Assembly: GCA_023400235.1 (NCBI GenBank)
Contig: JAEXFI010000013.1
Coordinates: 1 to 64,000, forward strand
From: Bacillota bacterium
Lineage (GTDB): Bacteria > Bacillota > Clostridia > Acetivibrionales > DSM-1351
DNA: 64,000 nucleotides
Reading direction: 5' to 3'
The notes below the pieces were generated by a model. It worked only from the letters and a program-made list of their open reading frames with translations. It did not search any database and had not been told where the DNA came from. Below, in pieces: positions 1 to 8,323 of the stretch; within the stretch, counting starts at the first letter, position 1; each line of letters starts with the position of its first letter. The translations under genes and the position numbers were made by a program.

Positions 1-431
1 GGGAAAACCACCAGAAGCCTGTACGAAGGGGACAAGGTAATCCTGGAGACAGACGAAAACGGAAAAGAAACCGCCAGGAACATATATGGCACAAACCTCC
101 TGCAAAGGACAGTGACCACCAGGGAAAGTGGAACCGCAAAAGAGGAAACCTACAGCTACATGTACAACGGCCATGGGGATGTGACAGCCCTCTTGGGAGC
201 AGACGGCACAGTAGCCGCCAGCTACTACTATGACGCCTTTGGAAACATCACCGAGCAGACCGGAAGCGTAAACAACAACGTGACATATGCTGGCTACCAG
301 TACGATAAGGAAATAGACCTCTACTACCTGAATGCCAGAATGTATGACGCAAAAACAGCAAGATTCCTGCAGGAGGATACATATCTGGGCAATGCAGGTG
401 ACCCCTTAAGCTTAAATTTGTATACGTATTG
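1..431 (+). repeat. RHS core direct repeat, copy 1
   Basis: This block matches 2903-3333 at a constant offset of 2902 with only scattered substitutions. Similarity drops sharply where the two toxin tails begin. Such a shared core can support recombination that swaps tails. Confidence 0.9.
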
Positions 432-1587
432 CCATAATGAGCCTGTGATTTATGTGGATCCGACGGGGCATGTGGCTGCAACAATTAAGGTGGGAAATGT
501 GCCAATTGGAAATGCAAAGTGCAGTAATGGAGTTTCAACAGGTAATTTGACAGATATTGTAGACGGATTAGGGGGTACAACTACTGCTACTACTACAAAA
601 GGAGTATACACAGTTACAATACCAAATGCTGAAACAGGTAAAAATGTAACACTTACTCTAAATACTAAAACCAACACGATTTATGATAAAAATGGAAATA
701 AATTATTAGATGTTAAAATAGAAAACAATAAAACACAGGTCGAGGTTAAGCAATTGACCAACCTTGCTGGGGTAAGTGATACCGTTAGCTGGTGGATTGA
801 TTCTAATAAGCAGACAAATGTGGTTGTTCAGCCTGATATGAAGTATTCACCTGTCCAAGTTACTCGTTCTGGGGATAATATAAACATTAAGGCTTATGTC
901 GACTTTATTGGAGATGGCGACAATTATTTTCCTAATAATACCAGTAATACAAATGGAACTAACACAACCAAATCTGGATATACATATGCTGAAATGGCTG
1001 CAGCAGGAATAATAAATAATTGGGATGGTTTATTTTATGGTACTAATTATGATTTTGAAAAGGGAAAGGTGATAAAAGTCAAAACTACAATTTATAGTAA
1101 TGATTTTTCACCAAATCATTTTCTCACACCAGTTAATGCATCAAAAAAACAACAATTTCTTAATTTTAATATTGATAATAGTGATGTTGATAAATTTTTA
1201 GGAATAAAGACCGAGACACAAATTCCGCATACATCGTTTAAGAATCCCTGGTCTATAAGCGAACCCGGTGAAATTTACATGTTCAGAAACTACGATGGTA
1301 ATGGGGCTGATTACTCAAGATATGGATATGCGCAAACGGCTGCACATGAATTTGGACATGTGTTAGGATTAGACGATGCATATGCAGGTGGCTCAAGACC
1401 TGAAGCAAAGGATACCGTAGAAGTTCCCGATAATCCCGGGTTTTATAACGGGGATATAATGAGGGATAATGGAAATGTTACTGCTAATGATATTGAGATG
1501 GTTTGGGAAGCTTGGAGTACAAATAAGTGGCAGTATTTCCAAAGTTATAATGGAAATACGAAGTCAAAAGCGATTAGATTAAAATAG
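1..1587 (+). CDS. RHS-repeat protein, C-terminal part, with metallopeptidase-like toxin tail (5' end outside window)
   Basis: The reading frame is open from base 1, so this is the last 528 residues of a larger protein. Residues 1 to about 158 are the end of an RHS/YD-repeat core (YNGHGDVTAL, YYYDAFGNI, YQYDKEIDLYYLNARMYD) closing at DPTGHV, the usual boundary where polymorphic toxins switch to a variable tail. The tail is AT-richer and contains HEFGHVLGLDD at about residue 449, a HEXXHXXGXXD zinc signature like snapalysin-type metzincins, followed by DIM, a possible Met-turn. I infer a secreted or contact-delivered toxin whose tail is a zinc peptidase; the substrate is unknown. A small membrane-anchored protein gene starts 12 bp downstream and is the likely immunity gene. 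The RHS assignment is firm; the peptidase activity rests on the motif only. Confidence 0.85.
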   Translation, partial: GKTTRSLYEGDKVILETDENGKETARNIYGTNLLQRTVTTRESGTAKEETYSYMYNGHGDVTALLGADGTVAASYYYDAFGNITEQTGSVNNNVTYAGYQYDKEIDLYYLNARMYDAKTARFLQEDTYLGNAGDPLSLNLYTYCHNEPVIYVDPTGHVAATIKVGNVPIGNAKCSNGVSTGNLTDIVDGLGGTTTATTTKGVYTVTIPNAETGKNVTLTLNTKTNTIYDKNGNKLLDVKIENNKTQVEVKQLTNLAGVSDTVSWWIDSNKQTNVVVQPDMKYSPVQVTRSGDNINIKAYVDFIGDGDNYFPNNTSNTNGTNTTKSGYTYAEMAAAGIINNWDGLFYGTNYDFEKGKVIKVKTTIYSNDFSPNHFLTPVNASKKQQFLNFNIDNSDVDKFLGIKTETQIPHTSFKNPWSISEPGEIYMFRNYDGNGADYSRYGYAQTAAHEFGHVLGLDDAYAGGSRPEAKDTVEVPDNPGFYNGDIMRDNGNVTANDIEMVWEAWSTNKWQYFQSYNGNTKSKAIRLK

Positions 1588-1598
1588 GAGGAACTAGT

Positions 1599-2069
1599 AT
1601 GTATAAAAGAAAAAAATATATAATTTTACTTATAGCGTGTTTGGCAATTATTGTTACAACGATTATTATTGTATCTACACAATTAGAATGTAGAACATCA
1701 AAAACTGATATTATAGCGGACTTTCATAATAATAAGAACCGATTTGAAAACATTCAAAGTTATACGGAGTTATTAAATGATAATATTTATATTTATTTAG
1801 ACGGAAAGAAGATTGTTTACGAGGAGGGGAAGAACAAGAATAATGCATTTGATAAAGTTGAAAAAGACATAGCATTTATCATGATAAGGTTAAAATATAT
1901 TGGTATATATGGAGGCGAGGGCGATATAAAGTTTGTTAAAAAAGGTAGTAAAAATCAAACAGGAATATATTATATTAAAAATGATGTAAAGCCTGAGGAT
2001 ACTCCATCTGGTGGGTATTATGAACGAATCACCGATAACTGGTTCTACTATTTTGAGAATCCAACGTAA
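1599..2069 (+). CDS. Small membrane-anchored protein, candidate immunity protein to the upstream toxin tail
   Basis: The product is 156 residues with a lysine-rich start and one strong hydrophobic segment at about residues 7-26. A Cys follows at about 31, then a hydrophilic extracytoplasmic domain. A clear AGGAGG ribosome site precedes the ATG, which begins 12 bp after the RHS stop, so the two genes are almost certainly cotranscribed. I do not recognise the family. Position directly after a polymorphic toxin, small size and AT-rich composition fit an immunity protein. An outward-facing anchored domain would suit protection against a toxin acting at the cell surface. The immunity role is inference from position. 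Confidence 0.7.
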   Translation: MYKRKKYIILLIACLAIIVTTIIIVSTQLECRTSKTDIIADFHNNKNRFENIQSYTELLNDNIYIYLDGKKIVYEEGKNKNNAFDKVEKDIAFIMIRLKYIGIYGGEGDIKFVKKGSKNQTGIYYIKNDVKPEDTPSGGYYERITDNWFYYFENPT

Positions 2070-2200
2070 TATAAATAAAAAGACAATTTTTTGCCCATTA
2101 AAATAGATAGGTAATATGTCTTTTGATACATTGTTAATTACAAGGAAAGCAATTTTAGTAAAAGAAATATAAATTATATTGTACTTTAGGCGGTTGTTAC

Positions 2201-4639
2201 ATGATGACTGTCTTTTCTTTTAACCAGGGCAGTTTATGCCATTTGACACTATATGAATACAACGCCGCCAATAAGCAAATCAGGAAAATATATCCCGGAG
2301 GCAAAAAAGCCATAGAGGGAAAAACCGTCTATGACCCGGCAAAAACAGAAACCTACACCTACAATGCAGACGGAACGCCTGCCACAAAAAAAGACCGGAA
2401 CGGACAGACCACAAGCTACAAAAATGACATCCACGGCAGAGTGATTACAAAAACCATAGACAAAAAAGAAATAGCCTACACCTATGACGCCTCCGGCAAC
2501 AGAGAAACAGAGCAGGTACAGGAAAAAACCGCAACAGGCACAGCCATAACCCTGACCACCTACAAAAACGACGAGCAGAACAGACTGGCAGCAGCAACGG
2601 AAGAAAAAGAAGACGGCACCAAAAAAACCACCGCCTACGCATATGACAACAACGGCAACCTGACCAGAAAAAGTATGGAGCAAACCCGTGAAATAGACCC
2701 GTCCAACCCTCCCAAGGCTAAATTCGGCATGTACATAGAAGGCCAGAAGGACGGAGCCACAAAAAATGCAAAGCCCATAGTGGCAGGCACCGCCACCTAC
2801 GAATATGACGTGTGGAACCAGCTGGTAAAGGCCACCACAGGAGAAGGCACCAGCACGTACAAATATAACGGGGAAGGCTACAGGACGGAAAAGACAGAAA
2901 ACGGGAAAACAACCAGGAGCCTGTACGAAGGGGACAAGGTAATCCTGGAGACAGACGAAAACGGAAAAGAGACCGCCAGGAACATATATGGCACAAATCT
3001 CATAGCAAGGACAGTAACCACAAAAGAAAGCGGAACCACAAAAGAGGAAACCTACAGCTACATGTACAACGGCCATGGGGATGTGACAGCACTCTTAGGA
3101 GCAGACGGCACAGTAGCCGCCAGCTACTACTATGATGCCTTTGGAAGCATCACAGAGCAGACCGGAAGCGTAAACAACAACATAACCTATGCAGGCTACC
3201 AGTACGATAAGGAAACAGACCTGTACTACCTGAACTCCAGAATGTATGATGCAAAAACAGCAAGATTCCTGCAGGAGGATACCTATCTGGGCAATGCAGG
3301 TGACCCGCTGAGCTTGAATTTGTATACGTATTGTGCCAATAATCCGGTGATATATATAGACCCTACTGGACATGTAGTAGCCAAGGTTGGCACAAAGGGA
3401 GATACTGTAGCAGCAATACAAGAGGATTTGAAAAAACTAGGGTATAATGTTAAGGTAGATGGCATATTTGGGGAACAGACAAAAGCAGCCGTAATAAAAT
3501 TTCAAAAGGATAACGGTTTGGTCGTAGATGGAATTGTCGGAAACCAGACCTTGACAGAAATAAATTTTGAACAGAACAGACAGACCGCTAATGCCAAGGG
3601 AGTATATTTGCCCGAACCGGAAAAGGCTGCTGTAGGGCAGATAAAGGGCGATGTTTCAATAATGACTGATGCGAAATATCAGCAGGCCATTAATAACATA
3701 GTTGAAGTAAAGTCAAAGACAAACGGCGGGTCGGTAAATACCGGAGTAGTTGGCAATGAACTTGCAGTTCAAAAAGTGAATATAAAAAGTGACATACCCA
3801 CAGCGGCACCTGTGACAGTGACACCCAAGGTGCCGGTTCCAGCCGCAGCCAGCGCACAAATGAGTACCTTGACAAACCAAGTGGCTCAGGTGAGCGGCTA
3901 CATGGCGCTTGCAAATCTATCTTCAATAAATGCAAATAAGTCAACTACGGTTTTTGTGGAAAATGGGGCGGGGAATAATATTCTCACGAAGGAGCAAGCT
4001 TCAAAGTTTATAGGCAAGGAATACCCAATAATAGGAACCATTTTTAATACTTATACAGAAAGTAAAAAAGCAAAGCTTCCAGAGCAAGTGACTTATCAAA
4101 GTAGTGGGTATACTTATACTTATATGTTAGAACAAGATTACTCTTATTTCATGGGAGTAGTAATGCCTATGCAAACGATTGAAGATGTTAATGGGAAACC
4201 TACTTTAACAAACATTTATAAATATCAATTGGCTTATACAAATGAACCGCAAATTTTAGGTGGAACAATATTGGTTGGGCCATCATTTGAGGGAGCGGGT
4301 AAGGCTGGATTAAGAACTGTTGAACAAGCAGGAATATCTCCTGGTGATGCGGCTAGAATACAAAATGCTGCAAATCGTACTGGACAAGAAATAAACGTTG
4401 TTGGAAGTAGAGCAAATGGAACTGCTTCAGCTACGTCTGATTGGGACTATATAATGTCTGGTAATTCAGCACAACGACATTCAGCATCGGGTTCGCTACC
4501 AAGAGGAACAGCGGGTGGAGAAATAAATTCAATGGGTAGAGAAACTGGAATTGATATTTGGACTAATTATACCAACTCACCCAAATATCAGCCGTTAGAC
4601 CCGACTAAACCATATGTGCCATTTATACCGAAGAAGTAG
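2201..4639 (+). CDS. 5'-truncated RHS-repeat protein with peptidoglycan-binding insert and nucleotidyltransferase-like toxin tail
   Basis: The product is 812 residues. After about 17 unrelated residues the frame enters YD/RHS repeats (TYTYNADGTP, AYTYDASGNRE, AYAYDNNGNL), then the core end shared with the upstream gene (nt 2903-3333) and the DPTGHV boundary near residue 392. Residues about 395-455 match a PG_binding_1 domain (LKKLGYNVKVDGIFGEQT). The extreme C-terminus has a GSRANG...SDWDY motif at about residues 735-750, resembling the GS...DxD active site of minimal nucleotidyltransferases. There is no signal peptide, no convincing ribosome site, and the RHS homology starts abruptly near nt 2245, so this looks like an orphan module lacking its N-terminal portion. 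It may be silent until recombined with the upstream gene. The RHS call is firm; the toxin activity is inferred. Confidence 0.85.
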   Translation: MMTVFSFNQGSLCHLTLYEYNAANKQIRKIYPGGKKAIEGKTVYDPAKTETYTYNADGTPATKKDRNGQTTSYKNDIHGRVITKTIDKKEIAYTYDASGNRETEQVQEKTATGTAITLTTYKNDEQNRLAAATEEKEDGTKKTTAYAYDNNGNLTRKSMEQTREIDPSNPPKAKFGMYIEGQKDGATKNAKPIVAGTATYEYDVWNQLVKATTGEGTSTYKYNGEGYRTEKTENGKTTRSLYEGDKVILETDENGKETARNIYGTNLIARTVTTKESGTTKEETYSYMYNGHGDVTALLGADGTVAASYYYDAFGSITEQTGSVNNNITYAGYQYDKETDLYYLNSRMYDAKTARFLQEDTYLGNAGDPLSLNLYTYCANNPVIYIDPTGHVVAKVGTKGDTVAAIQEDLKKLGYNVKVDGIFGEQTKAAVIKFQKDNGLVVDGIVGNQTLTEINFEQNRQTANAKGVYLPEPEKAAVGQIKGDVSIMTDAKYQQAINNIVEVKSKTNGGSVNTGVVGNELAVQKVNIKSDIPTAAPVTVTPKVPVPAAASAQMSTLTNQVAQVSGYMALANLSSINANKSTTVFVENGAGNNILTKEQASKFIGKEYPIIGTIFNTYTESKKAKLPEQVTYQSSGYTYTYMLEQDYSYFMGVVMPMQTIEDVNGKPTLTNIYKYQLAYTNEPQILGGTILVGPSFEGAGKAGLRTVEQAGISPGDAARIQNAANRTGQEINVVGSRANGTASATSDWDYIMSGNSAQRHSASGSLPRGTAGGEINSMGRETGIDIWTNYTNSPKYQPLDPTKPYVPFIPKK
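2903..3333 (+). repeat. RHS core direct repeat, copy 2
   Basis: This is the second copy of the block at 1-431. Homologous exchange between the copies would delete the first tail and its partner gene and attach the nucleotidyltransferase-like tail to the upstream RHS protein. Confidence 0.9.
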
Positions 4640-4651
4640 GAGGATAATAAA

Positions 4652-5095
4652 GTGAAAATTTTAACTATACAAGAATTAGTGCTACTCAATCAATATGTTC
4701 AAGGTGTTGTTTTAAAGAAAGAAATATACAATTGGTTTTCTTCACTTGTGGAAAGAGATAAACAATCAGTGGTAAAAAGTATATGGGTATTAGCTACACA
4801 AGCACAGGTTATAGAGAGCGATATTCCAATAGCTACGTTAGCCGCAGATTTAAAACCTACCCATACTCCAGTGGTTATGATTTCAAAAGGTGATGTGTCA
4901 CTCTATAATAGAGGTTATAGACTTTCGGAGTTAAAAGGTACTATTCTAAATCAAGCATTTTTGTTGGTATTAGAGTGCTTTGCTCTAGCTGAACGCAGAA
5001 GGAAGGAAAAGGAAGGAACTTCTGAGTGCAATCATTGGTGGCATAAAGACCTATCGGATGAACGTGTAATAAAAGAGATTTTACAAAACAATTAA
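4652..5095 (+). CDS. Candidate immunity protein (DUF5958-like)
   Basis: The product is 147 residues, predicted cytoplasmic, with no signal or membrane segment. It starts with GTG after a good GTAGGAGG site, 12 bp beyond the RHS stop codon. Recognisable features are a PTHTPVVM segment near residue 70, an AERRRKEKE helix and a C-terminal HWWHKDLSD motif. From memory this arrangement resembles DUF5958 proteins; I could not check that. Its position immediately after a polymorphic toxin tail is the usual place of a cognate immunity gene, and a cytoplasmic protein would suit a nucleotidyltransferase toxin. The function is inferred from context. Confidence 0.7.
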   Translation: MKILTIQELVLLNQYVQGVVLKKEIYNWFSSLVERDKQSVVKSIWVLATQAQVIESDIPIATLAADLKPTHTPVVMISKGDVSLYNRGYRLSELKGTILNQAFLLVLECFALAERRRKEKEGTSECNHWWHKDLSDERVIKEILQNN

Positions 5096-5501
5096 TTTCA
5101 AGGGTCACACAGTTTCGGCTGATGTGGCCTTTCTTCTTGAAATATAAGTAGACATAAAACAAGTTAAATGCGATATTTAAGAGGTTTTAACAGCCACCTT
5201 AAGGACCACCTTTGAAACGCCCGTTTTTTGTTTTGTCTCTTTCTCAGAATCTACTTGCAATCCTTCTGTACCAGAGTTAACATCGCACACAACGTAAGAA
5301 TATCCAAGGCTCGTGATGCCAAGCACTGAGAAACAGTTCAAATCACATAATTTGTCACACTATGAATGGATAGGTTGGCGTTCCCTTGCGAGGTCAAAGA
5401 ACTAAGACTAACGCTCTTAAATAGGAAAGTTAATACAAAGAATATTCTAGGTAAATAACTTTTATTAATAATTTAGATACTTAACGGGGTTGTTTTAGGA
5501 T
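5096..5501. other. Gene-poor stretch after the second RHS module
   Basis: No supported gene is seen in this 406-bp stretch. A 57-codon open stretch on the minus strand (about 5187-5360) has coding-like composition but no start codon, and an upstream in-frame stop interrupts it. It could be a remnant of a displaced gene. No terminal inverted repeats or transposase motifs are visible. Confidence 0.5.
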
Positions 5502-5801
5502 ATGAAAAAGATGCTTAATATTCTGTTTGGTAATTTAAATATTAAAAAACAAACAAATTACATTATTGTTCCAATGAAAGTTTTATATATTATATATTCC
5601 ATACCCTTTTTGATCTTTGCGCTTATTTTAGATTTAAGAAGTTTGGGTGCATTTGGAAGTTGTAAAAATGAGAAGATTGGCATCATAAAAAAGATATTAT
5701 TGCATTTTGCAAATATTTTTTGGTCATATTGTTTATGGATTGTTATACTTTCAATATTAGAAGAAAAATTAGACATTGGGCTAAGACCTCACCTGTTTTG
5801 A
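5502..5801 (+). CDS. Small predicted membrane protein, possibly the N-terminal half of a frameshifted gene
   Basis: The product is 99 residues with two hydrophobic segments (about 24-44 and 67-86). The AT-rich composition resembles the toxin and immunity genes nearby. The ribosome site is weak. The frame ends at 5801 just as the overlapping frame 5720-5902 continues with a third hydrophobic stretch and a basic tail. One frameshift near 5780-5800 would give a single three-segment membrane protein. I do not recognise the family. It may be a displaced immunity gene of the RHS locus, which is inference only. Confidence 0.45.
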   Translation: MKKMLNILFGNLNIKKQTNYIIVPMKVLYIIYSIPFLIFALILDLRSLGAFGSCKNEKIGIIKKILLHFANIFWSYCLWIVILSILEEKLDIGLRPHLF

Positions 5802-5902
5802 CAGGGTACATATCCAGTTTGACAGTTGCAATATTAATTGCATTATTTGTTATAGTGTTTTTAAAAAGAAGAAAATACATAGCCAATAATAAAGTGAAAT
5901 AA
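5720..5902 (+). pseudogene. Possible C-terminal fragment of the preceding membrane protein
   Basis: This 60-codon frame encodes a hydrophobic segment (LTVAILIALFVIVF) followed by KRRKYIANN, a normal ending for a membrane protein. It has no ribosome site of its own and overlaps the preceding gene in another frame. It is best read as the remainder of that gene after a frameshift, or as a chance frame. Confidence 0.35.
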
Positions 5903-5990
5903 TACAGTTATTCAGCCAAACAAAATATAGAGTTTCCTTAAGTATTAATATGAGCATATTGCAAGGCTTGCATTCCAGGATAAAACTTAT

Positions 5991-6443
5991 GTGCTTAAGC
6001 AAGGAGGGATAGATATACATAAACGATTAAAAAAGGTACTCTTTATTTTTACTCTAATACTCTTTATTTTTAATCTAAGCGCATGTGGAAACAAGTACAA
6101 TGAATTTGATTCCGCATTTATGACGGGTTATTATGAAATAATCCAGAACATAGACTCAGAAAAGGTTGAGGATATCCTATTTAAGCTACAATCAAAAGAA
6201 AATCTTGAGATATTAGCTGGCATGGATAATTTATTAAAAGAAAACAAAGAACTTAGAAAGAGTAATGAAAAAGGGTACGCTGAATTGCAAGCATTATATA
6301 TGGGATTAATGGACTTGAAAGATGCATATAAAAAGTGGGAAAGTTATGATTTGGATAAGCAACAATACTTGAATACACAATTAAATAATATATATGTTAA
6401 TTTAAGTCTATTGGAGACCAGGCGGGAAAATGTGAGTAAATGA
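5991..6443 (+). CDS. Small lipoprotein of unknown function
   Basis: The product is 150 residues with a basic N-terminus, a hydrophobic stretch and a lipobox LSAC, so a lipid-anchored extracellular protein of about 115 residues is predicted. The mature part is helical and charged. The GTG used here lies upstream of an AAGGAGGG site at about 6000-6007, which is poorly placed for it. The codon at normal spacing downstream is ATA (6015), so the original ATG may have mutated or ATA may serve as start. The family is not recognised. Position after two RHS modules suggests another accessory or immunity gene. Confidence 0.55.
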   Translation: MLKQGGIDIHKRLKKVLFIFTLILFIFNLSACGNKYNEFDSAFMTGYYEIIQNIDSEKVEDILFKLQSKENLEILAGMDNLLKENKELRKSNEKGYAELQALYMGLMDLKDAYKKWESYDLDKQQYLNTQLNNIYVNLSLLETRRENVSK

Positions 6444-6473
6444 AAGTAACTGAAAGATACGGGGAGGCAAGTG

Positions 6474-6536
6474 ATGTCAAAGCGGCAATTTCCTGAATTC
6501 CCTGAAATCTATGCTTTCCAGCAGGCTCTGTTGTAA
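6474..6536 (+). CDS. Very short ORF (20 codons) with strong ribosome site
   Basis: An ATG lies 6 nt after GGGGAGG and the frame reads MSKRQFPEFPEIYAFQQALL then stops. The ribosome site is excellent but the product is tiny. It is either a leader peptide for the dioxygenase gene 45 bp downstream or the surviving start of a decayed gene. Confidence 0.35.
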   Translation: MSKRQFPEFPEIYAFQQALL

Positions 6537-6581
6537 TATCAATTTGCATAATATAAAATAATGTTTAAAAGGAGTTTTATT

Positions 6582-7352
6582 ATGCTCAATAAAATGCCCG
6601 TTATTTTTGTGGGACATGGGTCACCAATGAATGCCATCGAAGATAATATTTATTCCCGGACGTGGAAGGAAATTGCGGAAAAAATCCCAAAACCCGATGT
6701 TATCCTGTCGGTATCAGCCCATTGGTTTACTAAGGGAATTATGGTCAACGATGCGGAAAAACCGAAAATAATATACGATATGTATGGTTTTCCGGAGGAG
6801 CTTTACCGGGTTTCCTATGCTGCGCCCGGGGCCCCGGAAACAGCCCGTGAAACCGTAAAGCTTATAAGCAGGAAGGTGGAAATCGACAATAGCTGGGGCA
6901 TAGATCATGGCACTTGGTCAGTCCTTTGCAGGATGTATCCCGAAGCGGATATTCCGGTTTTCCAATTAAGCGTGGATCAGACGGTGTCTGCTGAGGAGCA
7001 TTTCAAAATAGGAAAGGAAATAGGTGCTTTGCGTGAAAAGGGAGTGCTTATTGTGGGGAGCGGCAACGTTGTTCACAATTTGTCCAAAGTGAATTTTGGA
7101 ATGCAGGGGGGATATCCCTGGGCTGAAACCTTTGATGGATATATAAAAGATAAAATAATCAATGGTCAATACAAGGCTGTTATTGATTACCGGGCTGCTG
7201 GTGAGTGGTCGGAGCAGGCCTTTCATACGCCGGAGCACTTTTATCCGCTGCTTTATGTGCTGGGTGCTTCACGGCAGGAGGATAAACTGACGGTTTTTAA
7301 TAATTCCTGTACGTTGGGAGCATTGTCCATGACCGGATATCTGTTTGAATAG
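6582..7352 (+). CDS. ygiD: DODA/YgiD-type extradiol dioxygenase
   Basis: The product is a 256-residue cytoplasmic protein of the class III extradiol dioxygenase (LigB) superfamily. Family landmarks are HGSPMNA at the N-terminus, SAHW, WGIDHGTW, GSGNVVHNL and the C-terminal TPEHFYPLLYVLGA. The His residues in HGSP, SAHW and PEHF are the expected metal ligands. Relatives such as E. coli YgiD cleave 4,5-DOPA or other catechols. The start at 6582 is chosen because AAAAGGAG lies 7 nt upstream; the ATG at 6561 precedes that site. Only 15 bp separate it from the pirin gene, so the two probably form an operon handling aromatic or quinone compounds. The physiological substrate is unknown. Confidence 0.9.
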   Translation: MLNKMPVIFVGHGSPMNAIEDNIYSRTWKEIAEKIPKPDVILSVSAHWFTKGIMVNDAEKPKIIYDMYGFPEELYRVSYAAPGAPETARETVKLISRKVEIDNSWGIDHGTWSVLCRMYPEADIPVFQLSVDQTVSAEEHFKIGKEIGALREKGVLIVGSGNVVHNLSKVNFGMQGGYPWAETFDGYIKDKIINGQYKAVIDYRAAGEWSEQAFHTPEHFYPLLYVLGASRQEDKLTVFNNSCTLGALSMTGYLFE

Positions 7353-7367
7353 GAGGAGAATAAGCAT

Positions 7368-8204
7368 ATGGAAAGAAAAGTTATACAAAAAGTCTGGGGG
7401 CATCGCACAAGTGATGGTGCGGGAGTGAGTCTGGTAAGGGTTCTGGGCCCTGGTACCGTCGGGGAATACGATCCGATTTTATTGCTTGACTCTTTTGACA
7501 GCACAAATCCTGAGGACTACACAGCAGGGTTTCCAATGCACCCCCACAGGGGGATTGAGACTATCAGCTATGTGTATCGGGGATATATGACCCACAGGGA
7601 CAGCCTGGGCAACGAGGAAACAATCGGAAACGGGGAGGTACAGTGGATGACAGCCGGCTCCGGCATATTGCATGAAGAAAAGCTTCCGGCCTCTGAAAGA
7701 TTGCTTGGAGTACAGCTTTGGCTGAATATGCCGGCTAAGGACAAAATGGCTCCTCCCGCTTATCACAGCATCAAGAACTCTGAAATTCAGGAAATAGAGC
7801 TGGAAAATGCGAGGTTGCGGCTGCTTGCAGGCAGGTTTAAAGACAAGCAGGGTTTTATGAGCAAATATCTTCCTCTGGATTACTATGATATACACTTAAA
7901 TTCCAATGCAACCATTTCCATAGACACTGACAGGGAGCGCTCTGTCCTGATTTTTACTCTTTCGGGGGATGCCTATGTGGGAGGCGAGCTGATTAAAGAA
8001 AAATCTGCGGTAAAGCTCTCCGCAGGGGATTATGCAGAGATAAGGGCTGAAAAGGATACCCAGATATTGTTTGTCAGTTCAACGCTTCTGGCTGAACCGG
8101 TGGCCTGGGGCGGCCCTATTGTCATGAATACAGAGGAAGAGTTAAATAAAGCATTTGATGACTTGGAAAAAGGCACTTTTATAAACAGTAAAATTTCTTA
8201 TTGA
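7368..8204 (+). CDS. Pirin family protein (bicupin)
   Basis: The 278-residue product carries the pirin N-terminal cupin signature: HPHRGIETISYVYRGYMTHRDS, given here in parts as HPHRGIETISY and YRGYMTHRDS, then GEVQWMTAGSGILHEE. The His/His/His/Glu metal site is intact. Residues about 170-275 form the C-terminal pirin domain. Bacterial pirins such as YhhW show quercetin 2,3-dioxygenase activity; others regulate central metabolism. It is the second gene of a two-gene operon with the extradiol dioxygenase and starts after an AGGAGG site. Fold and family are clear; the substrate is not. Confidence 0.92.
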   Translation: MERKVIQKVWGHRTSDGAGVSLVRVLGPGTVGEYDPILLLDSFDSTNPEDYTAGFPMHPHRGIETISYVYRGYMTHRDSLGNEETIGNGEVQWMTAGSGILHEEKLPASERLLGVQLWLNMPAKDKMAPPAYHSIKNSEIQEIELENARLRLLAGRFKDKQGFMSKYLPLDYYDIHLNSNATISIDTDRERSVLIFTLSGDAYVGGELIKEKSAVKLSAGDYAEIRAEKDTQILFVSSTLLAEPVAWGGPIVMNTEEELNKAFDDLEKGTFINSKISY

Positions 8205-8210
8205 AAAAGT

Positions 8211-8297
8211 AAATTAAAATAATTAAAATAATTAATAATTAAAGTAATTAAAGTAATTAAAGTAATTAAAGTAATTAAAAGTAATTATAAGTAATTA
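8211..8297. repeat. AT-rich tandem repeat, 9-nt unit
   Basis: About ten head-to-tail copies of AATTAAAGT and variants (AATTAAAAT, AATTATAAGT) lie directly after the pirin stop. This is a slippage-prone microsatellite; the length is likely variable between strains. Confidence 0.9.
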
Positions 8298-8323
8298 TGG
8301 GAGTATGGCACAAAATAAAAATT

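Noticed and set aside
2249..3076. 275-codon open frame on the minus strand inside the RHS gene
   Set aside because: It is antisense to clear RHS repeats and its product is a low-complexity Cys/Phe/Val-rich string typical of a shadow frame.
5187..5364. Transposase remnant on the minus strand
   Set aside because: An open stretch exists but shows no DDE or helix-turn-helix motif and no terminal repeats, so no insertion sequence can be claimed.
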